Translations under genes and position numbers: made by a program
The notes under the pieces: model-generated
The model's database searches: none
The model's input: the letters and a program-made list of their open reading frames with translations, nothing else
What the model was told of the DNA's origin: nothing
Part shown: positions 22,851-35,159 of the stretch, in pieces
Numbering within the stretch: the stretch's first letter is position 1
Layout of the letters: the number at the start of each line of letters is the position of its first letter
Origin: Delphinapterus leucas
Lineage: Eukaryota; Chordata; Mammalia; Artiodactyla; Monodontidae
Assembly: GCF_002288925.2 (NCBI RefSeq)
Contig: NW_022098021.1
Location: 875,227 to 939,226 of the forward strand
DNA length: 64,000 nt
Direction of reading: 5' to 3'

Positions 22851-23502
22851 ACAGGGTGCAACGGGAACAGTCTCACAGTTGCCGGATGATCAGGTTCTAA
22901 AGAGCCACTAGAAAACTACGCTGTATGTGAAAGTATCCTGACTTTCAAACATCAGTGAGCCATTCAAAAAATTTTGTTTTTAAACTGTATGTGGCCAGAT
23001 TCAGCCGTTGGTACCGCCCGGGGCCTCTGTGCTGACGGCTCTTGTGACCTCACGGGATGGGGGCCACACAGCCAGGGGACCAAGCCCAATGCCCAGCACC
23101 CGCACCGCTGACCTGACAGTAACACGGTCTCTATCCCAGAAGCAGGAACGGAACGCAGAACAAGACCCTCGGTTTAGGTGGGGGTGGGGAAACACAATAT
23201 AAAGTTTCACAAAATTCTGTAAGGATCAAAAGAAAGCGAAAAACAGAAACAGGTAATTTGTGAGGGTGGCAGGACTCAAGATAACTCATTTTTAGAACAA
23301 TGACTCTCACCTATTCTAACATTTCAGGAATAACGTCTCAGGAAAGTACCCAAAACGTATCTGGTTAATTGGACCTAAGTCACAGGGTAATTCAGTTCTT
23401 CATAAAACACATCAGTTTCCATCTCTTAATCTCTGAAGAAGGGGATTCCCTATTTAGAGGCGAGGGAGACAGCAGACAGTTAATAAAAATATAGGGGTAC
23501 AG

Positions 23503-23845
23503 GGGCTTCCCTGGTGGCGCACTGGTTAAGAATCTGCCTGCCAATGCAGGGGACACAGGTTCGAGCCCTGGTCCGGGAAGATCCCACATGCTGCGGAGCA
23601 ACTAAGCCCGTGCACCACAACTACTGAGCCCACAAGCCACAACTACTGAGCCAGTGTGCCACAACTACTGAAGCCCACGTGCCTAGAGCCCGTGCTCCGC
23701 AACAAGAGAAGCCACCGCAATGAGAAGCCCGTGCACCGCAACGAAGAGTAGCCCCCGCTCGCTGCAACTAGAGAAAGCCCGCGCGCAGCAATGGAGAACC
23801 AACGCAGCCAAAAATAAATAAATAAATGAAATAAATTTGTTTCAA
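23503..23845 (+). mobile_element. CHR-2-like SINE, long form
   Basis: A complete head and a body with three ccacaactactga modules, ending gagaaccaacgcagcc and aaataaataaataaatg. Confidence 0.93.
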
Positions 23846-23999
23846 AAATATATATATATCAGGGTACAAACGAAAAAGCGTGGTGGATATGTGGCCCTGA
23901 ATTCTACAAAGAGCAGCAGTTGGACCTCAGCCACAGCTGCTGAGAATTGCTCCATTTAAGGGCAGAAAAGAGTCAGGGTTGTAAGGCAGTGACAATGTG

Positions 24000-26760
24000 T
24001 GTTTCATACTTTCCTGCACTTTTTCCATAACCAACTGGCTTTATGCATAATTATTGCATGGAATTCCACCCATATAAATGACTGTCACTAGTAACACTTT
24101 CCCACAGCCAAACCAAGTATTCCAAGGGTCAGTTTAGGAAAGAACAAGAGGACAGGAGGATGACTTGGAATAAGCACAGCCTCCTGCCCCTCAGGTGCAG
24201 GGGGGCCCCGGCTGCCGAGATCAGCTGTGCCCACAGGGGACACGGGAAACTCCCCCTCCCCCCAAGCCCTCCCAGCCAAAACCCCAGCCCCGCCTCAGCC
24301 ACAGGTCGGGCCCCAGAGCCACACTGGCACATGGGGGCCGCTCAGTGCGGGGGCCTCCCCCGGAGGGGTCAAGCTCTCACACCACCAGCAGCTCACGTGA
24401 TGAGAGGCAGTGGCTCAGCTGAAGCAATGCAAGAAAGCCCCGACACTCCCCTTAACACACGGATTAACAGCAGGAAGGGATGCCGTAAAGTGCTCCAAGC
24501 GTGAAAGCACCTCCTCCAGGAAGGCCTCCGCCTTGGCCTGGCTGAGTCACCATCCCTCGCAGGCTCCCCGCCCGATCGCAACACACCCCGTGGGCCAGGG
24601 GAAGCTCGGCCAGGACGACAGGAGCTCGGTCCCTCACACAAAGGTGCGGCTAGTGCGTGCTGGCGACCAGGCTCCTGAGTGACAGGCAGGCCGCCCTGCC
24701 CTGGGCGGCCGGGTCTGACACAGCACAACCCAGCTCCTAAAAGGTGACAGCCACCAACTTGAAAGAAACCTTCTGACCATTTCCCCAGTTGTTCAAACAG
24801 ATACGCTGGGCAACAAGCCTTTGAATATTGACTTTCAGATGAAAATAAACACCGCGGTGGCTCAGAGTAAGCAGCTCTGAGCCCTGGATGCCTGTGGCAC
24901 CAGGAACAGCAGGGGCCCGAGAGCTGGGGGGAAACAAACGCCAGCCCGGGGCCCCCAAGGCTCCTGCGGCAGGATGCTGGGCCCCTGGACTTTCACCAGC
25001 ACGGAGTTATGCCCCAGGTGTTCCTGGGTGTTTTGTAATATTAAATTCCCAGATTCCCTCATATGCCTTACAATATACCTCTGAGAAACGCAGGACCCCA
25101 TGACGTGCTGTATGGTACCTAAGGTTCTTGGTCAACAATGACCGCCCACCACCAAGAGCAAAAAGGGAAAACACTTTGGGGAAAATAACTAGAGGCTAAT
25201 ATTACAATTGCGAAAGTATTTACTATTTCCCAAGCATTAAATATGCATGCCATGGCCACTTTCAAATGCACTTACCATGTTTTTAACTGAGCAATAAGAT
25301 TGAAAATTATTTCCTTAGTTGGTATCTACATACTCCACCTAACAGATTTCATAAAATAAATATGTTTATATTAGACACATGCTTATTGAGTATTAATTCA
25401 GCAACCTACAACTTCTAAGGCGTAAGGGATAATTAAGTTTCTGTCTATATAAAGAAAGGTTTAGATACATATATCTAGATTTCTATCTAGATTTCTATTA
25501 TACACAGTCAACGTTATGTCAACTCTCCAGTTTTTATTATAATGTTGTCACCCCATCTTTCCGAAAAGAGTCTCTTTTAAACAGAGATCTGAGCTTCTAT
25601 TTTTTTAAGTTTAGGGGGAAGTAGGGTCACTCATTTAGTTTCACAGTAATTTTGGAACCAAATTAAAAATGTCAACGTTGGGACAATGACACGTTTGTTG
25701 TTACAAATGTGGATAATGAAATGCCTGTTTTCATTAATCAATTCAATAAGCATCTTAAAGATCAATGTACCCAATGCTGGTGAGCCTGAAACCCACTGTC
25801 TTAATGAGCTGCTCTTAATGGCCGGGAATTCACAAGGCCAGCAACAAGCCACCAAGGGCCAGAAAGCGGCCTACACCTCGTGGTTCCATTTTTTAATGAA
25901 CCTGCCCTTAGAAATGTAACTCAAAACACAGAAGAATGATACACAGCGATAATCAACCAAGTTTCCTTTGTCAAAGTAAAATACTGCAAATCAGCAGTAA
26001 GATCACCGTTTTCTAAACAGCATTTGATTTCGATCGACCGAATCCCACCTACGCAGGGGCCTCGCAGAGAAAGCGCACAAGACAGGCGTGTACAGACGAG
26101 CTCACTTCGGGCCATGGCGTGGCATGGCATCCCCGATGCCCAGATCTGTCTCTTCTGTTGTGCAACTCTTACAGTGACATCGTCAAGACGGTGGGATAGG
26201 GAGCCCCGGAGACAAAAGCGTAGCAACAACCTCAGCCCAGAAAGCCTTTGTGAGAACTCCAGAAGCCACTTAGGAAGTCGCAGGACCAGGCGGGCGCAAA
26301 GCCAAGAACAAGTGCATGGAAGTGGGTGTCATCTACGAGACCCCTCCCCTAAGCCGTCATGCTCAGGACCAGAAGGAAAAGCCCAACCCACAGCTTCTCC
26401 TCGGGAGGATGCTGCACACCCACATGCCTGCTTTCGTGGGCTGAGAGGGTCTGGTTTCAGTCTACCTGACTCTCAGCGCTGACGGGGATGGCACACCTTG
26501 GATGCCTGGGGGCCACTGAGAACAAAGGGGACTCAGGAACAGCTCATTGAGGCGACAGAGACCCTGCAGTGCCGCACATGGACACCAGGGGGAGCAAGAG
26601 AGGACGAGGCAAACTGCTAACGGGAATTACAGAGAGATAAGATCTCCAGAAAGGGGCAGAAAGGCCCCCAGAACCTCTAGCCAGGCTGACTGGTGAAAGC
26701 CTTTCCCTATCCGAAGCCAGTCCTCAATCTTGGGGAAAGAAAACGTCTCCAACATATTGG
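24000..26760. other. Intron 3 sequence, nothing recognised
   Basis: There are GC-rich stretches at 24170-24730 and 26030-26540 and AT-rich sequence at 25200-25620. No exon, repeat family or RNA gene is recognised. Open frames of 70-150 codons lack family resemblance and no splice structure is evident. Confidence 0.4.
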
Positions 26761-26762
26761 AG

Positions 26763-26926
26763 CAGGGTCAGCAGACTATGACCCAGGCCAACTCAGTCCA
26801 TGGCCCACAGCCAATGGCTTTTACATTTTTGAAGGACTGTAAAATATGCACGAGGCTGTACTCAGCCTCAAGGCCTAAAACATTTACTAGCTGGCCTTTT
26901 ATTCTTTAAAAATTTGCCGACCCGTA
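26763..26926 (+). mobile_element. hAT-Charlie-type DNA transposon remnant
   Basis: It begins cagggtcagcagactatg and ends aaaaatttgccgaccc, diverged terminal inverted repeats. The interior ggcctaaaacatttactagc is typical of this family. Confidence 0.75.
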
Positions 26927-27393
26927 TATTAAACCTTATTAGCACACAAACTTTCAGGGGCCCAGAAAATACCATGTACAGTGCCTTACTTTGTATTCTT
27001 AATCTTCAAACTATAAAGATTATTTCAATGTGTTAAACTGTTTTATTTCTAAACATTAATGTTCAACTGTGAAAACATGTTATTTAGCTAATAATTGAAC
27101 AGTGTACAAATGAATGATTTCCTAACCTATAGAAAACACACGACTAGGTAGATCAGTATACAAGGACATGGAAAAAACCAATCATAATGTATTATTAAGT
27201 ACAAAAATCAAGTCGTAAAACATTATATCATAATAGGATTCCTATTATGAAAATGTTAAGTCTGTAATATATGATTACAAGAGTTGTAGAACTCTGGATA
27301 AATTAACTCCAAACTCTTCACAATACTCACTCCCAGGGGTTGGGAAGCGAAGGAAAAAGGAATTTCACTTTCTACTTCATATACAACTTTTTA

Positions 27394-27662
27394 AAAAATA
27401 AATTTATTTATTTATTTATTTTTGGCTGCGCTGTGGTGCACGGGCTTCTGATTGCGGTGGCTTCTCTTATTGCGGAGCACAGGCTCTAGGTGCGCGGGCT
27501 TCACTAGTTGTGGCTCGCAGGCTCTAGAGCGCAGGCTCAGTAGCTGTGGTGCACGGGCTTAGTTGCTCCACGGCATGTGGGATCTTCCCAGACCAGGGCT
27601 CGAACCCGTGTCCCCTGCATTGGCAGGTGGATTCTTAATCACTGCGCCACCAGGGAAGTCCC
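27394..27662 (-). mobile_element. CHR SINE, reverse orientation
   Basis: The minus-strand element is flanked by tcatatacaactttt before and tcatatacaacttta after, a clear target-site duplication. It is one of only three intronic SINEs in CRYL1 sense orientation. Confidence 0.93.
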
Positions 27663-28132
27663 CCTCATATACAACTTTATGCTTCTTTTTTTTTCTCCAA
27701 CAAGTGTGAACCACTTCTGAAATTTTTAGGACAACAAAAAATGTTTGAAGAAATGTTATTCCTATTTTAAATATAAACATTATGTTCCAGTTTATAAAAC
27801 TAAGGATAATAAAGACCCTATGGGGACGTGAAAGCAGTGGAGAACTTCACTCCCACCCTAAAAACAAGGAAAAGCCAGATACATTACAAAATCGTAACTT
27901 TTCTTGGACCTAGCTGAGATCACAGAACAACCCAATAACCTGAAATCCAAGGAAAGACGGGCCTCTGCAAGGAGAGACTGGAGGCTTTGTCCCCTGGGGC
28001 AGAGCTCAGAGGAAAACTGCAGGCACTACTAAAGCAGGTGAGAAGTCAACCCAAAGCCCAACAAACTGCTGAGTGTGAGCTGGCGGGAGGGCCTAGGCCA
28101 CCACAAGGTACAGACAGAGCACAGCTCACACC

Positions 28133-28437
28133 TGTCCGCCTGCCAGTGCAGGGGACACAGGTTCGAGCCCTGGTCCGGGAAGATCCCATATACCGCGGAG
28201 CAACTAAGCCCGTGCACCACAACTACTGAGCCTGCACTCTAGAGCCTGTGAGCCACAACTACTGAGCCCACGTGCCACAACTACTGAAGCCCTCGTGCCT
28301 ACAGCCCATGCTCCACAACAAGAGAAGCCACCGCAATGAAAAGCCCATGCACCCCAACAAAGAGTAGCCCCCACTCGCCACAACTAGAGAAAGCCCGCGT
28401 GCAGCAATGGAGACCCAACCCAGCCAAAAAAAAAAAG
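28133..28437 (+). mobile_element. CHR-2-like SINE lacking its first 35 bases
   Basis: The sequence starts within the head at gtccgcctgccagtgcagg, without the cttccctggtggcgcag start or A box. The body and poly(A) are complete, indicating 5' truncation on insertion. Confidence 0.9.
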
Positions 28438-28439
28438 AC

Positions 28440-29090
28440 CCGAATAACACTATCAACCAACATGACCTAGTTGATATCTATGTTCACTCCTCTCAACAGC
28501 AGAATACACATTTTTCTCAACTGCACATGGCATATTCACCAAAATAGACTATATCCTGGGTTATAAAATACGCCTTAACAAGTTAAAAGAATTGAAATGA
28601 CATAAAGTATGTTTTGGCACTATAATGGACTTAAACTAGAAATCAATAACAAAGATATATGGAAAATCCTCCCAAATTTAAATAAATTAAACAACACACT
28701 TTTAACTATAACTATATTACTATGTGCTAGCAGCGAGCAATTAGAAGTTGAAAAGTTTTGAAGGTACCTTTTACAATAGCTCCTAATTCATGACTTATCT
28801 ATGTATGAATCTAACAAAGCACGTGCAAGCTCTGGTGATTCCACCTTATACCACATTATGGAATAGGCAAAACTCTAGGGACAGAACCAGAGCAGTGGCT
28901 GCGGGCCTGGGGATGGGGAGGGGAGGCTGATGGCAAAGGGGAAGGAGGGGACTTTGTGGGGTGACGGGCATGCTCTAAAGCTGGGGGTGGGGTGACCTGA
29001 CTTCACGCATTTCTCAGAACACACAGGACTGGACACTAAAACTGCCAGAGTTTACTCTATGTAAATTACAGCCTGATTTTACAAATTAAA
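28440..29090 (+). mobile_element. Old L1 ORF2 plus 3' end, decayed
   Basis: 28450-28700 matches the L1 ORF2 block cacatttttctcaactgcac ... ctagaaatcaataacaaag. 28850-29080 has the L1M 3' UTR order (gcagtggctgcgggcctggg ... gccagagtttactctatg). A deletion separates the two. Confidence 0.7.
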
Positions 29091-29380
29091 ACACACACAC
29101 ACGAACAGGAAAAATGAAATTCGAGTTTCAATGTGCACTTCTGTGCGCTCTCAGTGCTGGTCGCCCCACGTGCTCCCGCCATACTTGAACACAACCCTCC
29201 CACTCCGACCACAACCCACCAAAAGGAGGATCGTTCTGAGCCTCAGTGGACCAAGACCAAAAGTCCAGCAAGCTTGCATTCTTTAAGAAAAGGCACACAT
29301 TTAAACTGTAGTATTTACCGTGAACACTGCTTCCTGTAATTACTGACAGTCTCCAAGTCCTTACCAAAATGACTAGCGTG

Positions 29381-29830
29381 GACTTCCCTGGTGGCACAGT
29401 GGTCAAGAATCCGCCTGCCGGGCTTCCTTGGTGGCGCAGTGGTTGAGAATCTGACTGCTAATGCGGGGGACACGGGTTCGAGCCCTGGTCTGGGAGGATC
29501 CCACATGCCGCGGAGTGGCTGGGCCCGTGAGCCACAACTGCTGAGCCTGCGCATCTGGAGCCTGTGCTACACAACAAGAGAGCCCGCGATAGTGAGGGGC
29601 CCGCACACCGCGATGAAGACTGGCCCCACTTGCCACAACTAGAGAAAGCCCTCGCACAGAAACGAAGACCAACACAGCAAAAATTAATTAATTAATTAAT
29701 AAAAACTCCTACCCCCAACATCTTCTTTAAAAAAAAAAGAAAAGAAAAGAAAAAAAAGAATCCGCCTGCCAATGCAGGGGACACGCACGCAGCAACGAAG
29801 ACCAAACACAGCCAAAAAAAAAAAAGACTA
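29381..29830 (+). mobile_element. Outer CHR SINE, split by a second SINE
   Basis: The head at 29381-29419 and the remainder at 29771-29825 belong to one internally deleted SINE. Its flanks gactagcg and gactagca are its target-site duplication. The inner element sits in the segment aagaatccgcctgcc. Confidence 0.9.
29420..29755 (+). mobile_element. Inner CHR SINE with apparent 3' transduction
   Basis: The element is bracketed by perfect 15-bp duplications, aagaatccgcctgcc, at 29405-29419 and 29756-29770. After its own aattaattaattaat tail comes non-SINE sequence (actcctacccccaacatctt) and then a second A-rich tail, before the target duplication. Confidence 0.92.
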
Positions 29831-30649
29831 GCATTTTCTAAATTTTACAGGTAAGGTTCAGATGCAAATTCTCACATCTACATGGATAAATATCATTTTT
29901 ACTTCTAGATCTCGGCTGCTGCCCTGCTTGTGTAAGGTAAGTCCACTTAAAGTTCATACTTAATTCCATGACCATTCCCAGGGCTCCTACCAGCTACCTT
30001 GATCTCAGGTTTGAAACTCCAGAGGTAAGATGAAGCCTCTGTACCACAGCTAGTGAGCCTTAATGCTCTGTAACAGCCAATGCATTAGACGGGCTTTTCA
30101 GAATAAACTTATTTTTCCAGCACGGTAGATTCTCTTGCCAGGCAAGATTTGATTTCAAAATTGCACTAAGTTCTAGAAATTCAGGTTCCATTCTTGCACG
30201 CTCCCACGTTTCAGCAGAGTGTTAGGAAACCTTCTGACCCAGGCTCCCGCCCGCTGGGGTTTGGGTAGAAGACAAACTGACCACAAAGAACTACGCTCAC
30301 ATTTCTGGGGCTGTGACCCTCGGGACTCAGTAAATCCCATAACTGGATGGTTTGTGGTGGAAGCATTGTTTGTATTAATTCACATGCTCTGCCTCCTGAC
30401 TCTGGACAATTCACTAAAGTAATGATCATTCTCTTTTTATTAAAAAAAGTCTCCAAGTAGCCTGGATTAATTTTTCTACAATGAGAATTTTTCCTTTTAT
30501 AATTGGGAAAAAGGGAGCCATAAAGAATTGCTAAGAAGGGGTGGCTAGCAGGAAGCCTCCGGGCACTAAGATGGGGAGGTGCCATGAGGCTGGCGGGGAG
30601 CGGATGCAGCCGTGGCCTTGGCCCTTCAGCTTCAAGGTCATTTTTATTT

Positions 30650-30882
30650 AGTTTATTTTTTTTTAAATATTTTTTATTTTTATTTTTTTTGCGGTACGCG
30701 GGCCTCTCACTGTTGTGGCCTCTCCCGTTGCAGAGCACAGGCTCCGGACGCGCAGGCTCAGCGGCCATGGCTCACGGGCCCAGCCGCTGCGCGGCATGTG
30801 GGATCCTCCCGGACCAGGGCACGAACCCGTGTCCCCTGCATCGGCAGGCGGACTCTCAACCACTGCGCCACCAGGGAAGCCC
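30650..30882 (-). mobile_element. CHR SINE, reverse orientation
   Basis: The cetacean-type body is flanked by aaggtcatttttat and aaagtcattttta, a one-mismatch target duplication. Confidence 0.93.
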
Positions 30883-31327
30883 CAAAGTCATTTTTAGATG
30901 GAAGGTTCTCTCAGGTTAGATATCACATGATAAACATAACAGTTTTTTTTTTAAGTCCAAAAATTATACTTCTATCTGATAGAGACAGGAAGGCAAGAAA
31001 GGTTGTAAAGTCCTAAAGAAAAACCGTGAGGCAAAATTCTATTCACAGTATAATGTTAAGTATGTTAGAGAAAGAGAGAAAATAAACAGAAGAAATGGAA
31101 AGAAATACAAATACAGGAAAGTACTAAAACATTTTTGGAATAATGGACCCGAGTAGCATTCTCCCAAACTTTCTTTATTCTTTAAAATAAATGTTTAACA
31201 TCCCCAGATTGTTAGAAACCTAATATAACTTAACAAACACATGGTATCACATCAGGCAGGTTTTGATTGGGGGGATTTATTTTCTCATTTGTTTGGAAAA
31301 CATAAGGTGAAATTAAGATGCATTAGT

Positions 31328-31678
31328 TGCGGGTTTCCCTGGTGGCACAGTGGTTAAGAATCCGCCTGCCAATGCAGGGGACACGGGTTCGATCCCTGGT
31401 CCAGGAAGATCCCACATTCTGCAGAGCAACTAAGCCCATGCGCCACAACTACTAAGCCTGCGCTCTAGAGCCCGCGAGCCACAACTACTGAACCCATGAG
31501 CCACAACTACGGAAGCTCACACACCTAGAGCCCGTGCTCCGCAACCAGAGAAGCCACCGCAATGAGAAGCCCACGCACCACAATGAAGAGTAGCCCCTGC
31601 TCGCCGCAACTAGAGAAAAGCCCGCGTGCAGCAACCAAGACCCAAGGCAGCCAAAAATAAAATAAATAAAATTTAAAA
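31328..31678 (+). mobile_element. CHR-2-like SINE, long form
   Basis: Complete from gggtttccctggtggcacag to gacccaaggcagcc and the A-rich tail, with ccacaactac modules. Confidence 0.93.
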
Positions 31679-31689
31679 AAGAGGCTCAA

Positions 31690-33051
31690 GTCACTTAGTG
31701 AAGACAGACGCCAAGTCAGACACCGTTAAAAGTCTGAACGCGTGTTAACATGTGGTCACATGTTCACATGTCAGGTCATCATATGTGTCATTATAAACTT
31801 TCATTTCCATCGCGGAAATATTATATATTAAATTGACCCCAAAAAGGAATTTATTGATGTTCTCATTGGAGGCAACGGAGCCTGGCCTTGCATTAGGGTC
31901 ACCTGATGTGACCACGATGACCCAGGCATGGGTGAACCACCCTCGCCGGACCAGGACGAGGGGTCGGGTCAGGAAGCCGGAGAAAGGCCCTCAGCTGCTC
32001 AGTGCAGGGCGGGTGGCTCGAGGTCTGCTCTGGAGCCCTCGGTCCCCTGTCCCCTCGCCCCTGCAGGGGGTCTCTTCTGGCGCCACGAGCTGCACAACCT
32101 ACATCCCCCTCCTCCAGCAGGGTCGCAGAAGAGAAGACACTTCCCTTAAAAACAAGCTAACCAAAAAGAAAAAAAAACAAGCTAACTACGTGAAGTCCCC
32201 TCTGCGGGGACCGTGCTGGGAGGAGCCCTGGGGGCTCAGGGCCGCGTCAGGAAGGCTAAGCAGTGACGCCGGGGCCCCTCCGAGGCCTCAGTGTCACGAG
32301 ATCCGGGTGGAAAGACCAGGAGGAGATGGGGGCCTTTGCTGTGTGAACTGGAGGAGCGTCAGGCCCTCGGCCTCCGGACCAGGAAACACTCTCGGGCCCC
32401 GGGTTTGCTCCCACATTCTCAGCTCAACCATCATCACAGAGCAGACGAAACATCATCACTGACTGGACAGACAGTGAGGGGCTCCGGAGCGAAGCCCGCG
32501 TCAACCCTGGGCAGCAAGTGTCACATTTCAGAAGCCGGGGTGACACCGGGGTCTCAGTGGGGCAGGAGCTGCTTGTGGGCCCGGGTGGGCTGGACCCTGC
32601 GAGGGCACCTCCCGCTCAGCCTGGAGCATCCTCGGCGGTGGGAACAGGGCCCCCAGAGAGCCCGCTTTTGCTGAGTGACGTTGTTGGAAAAACTAAATGC
32701 AAATGCCACAAGAAATGAAAGGGTTCCTTTTGGGTGATTTCTTTAAGCTCTTACACAATTGCATATGAGAACATGAACATCGTCTCTCATTCAGTTAGAA
32801 GAAAAACAAAATAACAGTGTTAGCTGTTCAGAAAATGTATTTTTGCTCAACATTCTAACACCCCTGAAAGATAACACTATCCCAGGGGTTTGACGAGAGC
32901 CCATGTACCAGATGGTTAAAGACAATGTTTCCGGTCACGTGAACGGCATCCTGACCTGCAGGTACACGATGCCCACGCCTTCGACTGCCTTTGACCCAAG
33001 GAGCTGGAAGGCTAGCTGTTCCAGCCCCGGCGGGCAGGTGTCCCCACTCAC
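31690..33051. other. Intron 3 sequence, GC-rich, nothing recognised
   Basis: 31840-32690 is GC-rich with a 209-codon open frame, but no domain, repeat family or conserved splice structure is recognised. Confidence 0.4.
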
Positions 33052-33178
33052 CTGGACGTGCAGGGCGCCCTCTACCGCCTCCCGGATGTCGGAACAACTG
33101 CTGATGAGTGACAGCTGCTCCTCGGCGCCCCGCGAGCCTTTCAGGGAGCCCGACTGCTCCAGCAACTTCATCTCTTTT
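33052..33178 (-). CDS. CRYL1: CRYL1 exon 3 (residues 53-95)
   Basis: The exon is 127 bp, phase 2 in and phase 0 out. The acceptor is gctttccag and the donor CAG|GTGAGT. The translation starts (R)[14 protein letters not shown], continues through EEQLSLIS and ends VEGALHVQ, the helix and strand of the Rossmann domain that are conserved in CRYL1. The acceptor lies only about 70 bp from an L1 fragment on the upstream side, so little ancestral intron remains around the branch point. Confidence 0.95.
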
Positions 33179-33247
33179 CTGGAAAGCAGTGCAGAGTGAG
33201 CCGTGAGTATTCGGAAACAATTCAAAATCAAACAGAGGTCTACGTTA

Positions 33248-34620
33248 CACATCGGCAGGGAAATGCAAATCAAGACCACGGGACGCCCATTAGGATGGTG
33301 ACGGTGAACAGGAGAGAGAAGAAACCAAGCGCTCGCGGGGACGTGGAGAAACAACCCTGGGCACTGCCGGCTGGAATGTAAAAGCTGCAGCCAGCGGGGC
33401 AGATGTTGGGTGGTTTCTCAACAAGTTAAAAATAGGACTATCATGAACTGGTGACTCCACTTTTGGGTGTATACCCCCAAAAGCTAAAAGCTGGGACTCA
33501 AACACATATTTGTACCCCCGTGTCCATACCAGCATTGCTCAGTGGGCAAAAGAGGGGAACAACCCAATGTCCACAGACGGATGAATGGATACACAACCAC
33601 ACAATGGAATGTTATTCAGCCTTAAGAGGGAAGGAAACCCTGACACAGGCTACACTGAAACGCAGCAGGACGCTATGTCCTCAGCCTGCCTTTTGTCTGT
33701 GGAAAAACTTTAGCCAAAGAATAAGTTTAATCAGAGAAGTGAGAGAATTCAGAAACAAAGGAAAACAGTCAAAGGAGACCAAAAAATAATAGTTTAGTCA
33801 TTAAGCATAGTCAAGGACCTTTAGTTCCCCCTTAAGGGATAGAGATAATACTCTGAGCCGTATCCTGTGAGCTGTCTTGTAGATACTGAAACCCTCACCA
33901 GGTGGAAGAAGTTAACTCCATGATGACCAGACTGTAGCCATGACAGAAGCTGCCACAATTCCGAGAACTGGCCTCAAAGAGATGGAAGCAAACCGAATGT
34001 GGAACTGAAGGTTAACTGTACCTAAAACAATCAAGATGACGTTGGTCAGACCACCGATGACCAATTTCGTGGTGACTGTCAGAGCTGCCTGTGCTGTTTC
34101 TGCCGGTAGAATAAAAGCTGTCTGTAAAAGCTCTTGCCCCCTGGTTGTCAGCGGGGGGAGTCAGCCTTTGGACAGGCATCCGTCTCCCTCCGCCCCCCAC
34201 CCCGGCTGCCGGCCTGCAAAATAAAGCAAACCTTCCTTTCCACCAGCCTGGCCTCTTTATTGGCTTTTGAGTGGCGAGTGGCCGGACCCCACTTCCGGTT
34301 ACAACACCATGGATGAACCTTGAGGACATTATGCTCAGTGAAACAAGCCAGCCACAAAAGGACAAGTATTGTACGATTCCACTTGTACGAGGTCCCTAGA
34401 ATAACCAACTTCACAGAGACAGAGAGAGAGTGGGGGCTGCCAGGGGCTGGAGCAGGTTGCTGTCTAATGGGGACAGAGTCTCCGTTTTGCAAGATGACGA
34501 TGACAAGAGTGATGGAGACAGATGGCTGTGCAACAGTGTGAATGCGCTTAATATCACTGAACTGGACCAAAAAATTATTAAGACAATAAATCTTATGTTA
34601 AATGTATTTTAAAATTAAAC
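33248..34620 (+). mobile_element. Old L1 3' portion, interrupted by a solo LTR
   Basis: 33248-33655 has late ORF2 and 3' blocks (gggaaatgcaaatcaagacc, ccaatgtccacagacggatg, aatggaatgttattcagcct). The element resumes at 34308 (catggatgaaccttgagga, tattgtacgattccacttgt) and ends near 34620. The two halves join neatly when the LTR and one target copy are removed. Confidence 0.85.
33656..34303 (+). mobile_element. Solo endogenous retrovirus LTR (648 bp) with 4-bp target duplication
   Basis: It starts TGAAACGC and ends GGTTACA, flanked by acac on both sides (33652-33655 and 34304-34307). It carries aataaagc near 34220 followed by a GT/CT-rich region, as expected for the R region of a gamma-type LTR. 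No internal viral gene is present, so provirus recombination left a solo LTR. Confidence 0.85.
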
Positions 34621-35159
34621 TTTTTTTAAAAAAATCTTTAAAGGGTGAAACAAGGCCCATGGTGGGTAAAACCAGAAACCAGTGGTTGTTCAGCCTCAGT
34701 GGGCCCCTGGGGAGAAGGGCACAAGGAGGCGCCTCGCAATGCGGACCAGGGCTGCGTGGCTGTAACTCACGACACGTTAAATACACAAGGTAAGCACACG
34801 CACAAACGTGCACAGGCTTTCCAGAACATTCTCTGGATTTCTCTCCCAGTGACTCAGCCACTTTCACGCCACAGGTTTTATCGCTAAGCCGTCGGAGTCC
34901 TTTGGAGGGAACAAGTCGGGTTGGCGCTCCTGGGCGCGGGGTGTCAGCCAGGGGTCGGGGAGGCCCTGGGTTGGGGCGATGGCTTGAGCGTGGCCAGTTA
35001 CCTGGAGGGTCTGGGTCTCAGGTCACCGCACCAGGCGCTGCGGGAACAGGAGACCACAGGAAGGCCGGGCATCATGTGAGTGAGGCCTGGACAGGAGGGA
35101 TGGCCCTGGGCCGGTGTCTGCAGGGCATCCCTGAGCCGAGGTAACCCATGGGCAGCCCT

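Noticed and set aside
31833..32462. 209-codon plus frame in intron 3
   Set aside because: GC-rich, no recognisable domain, no splice or promoter context; probably chance.
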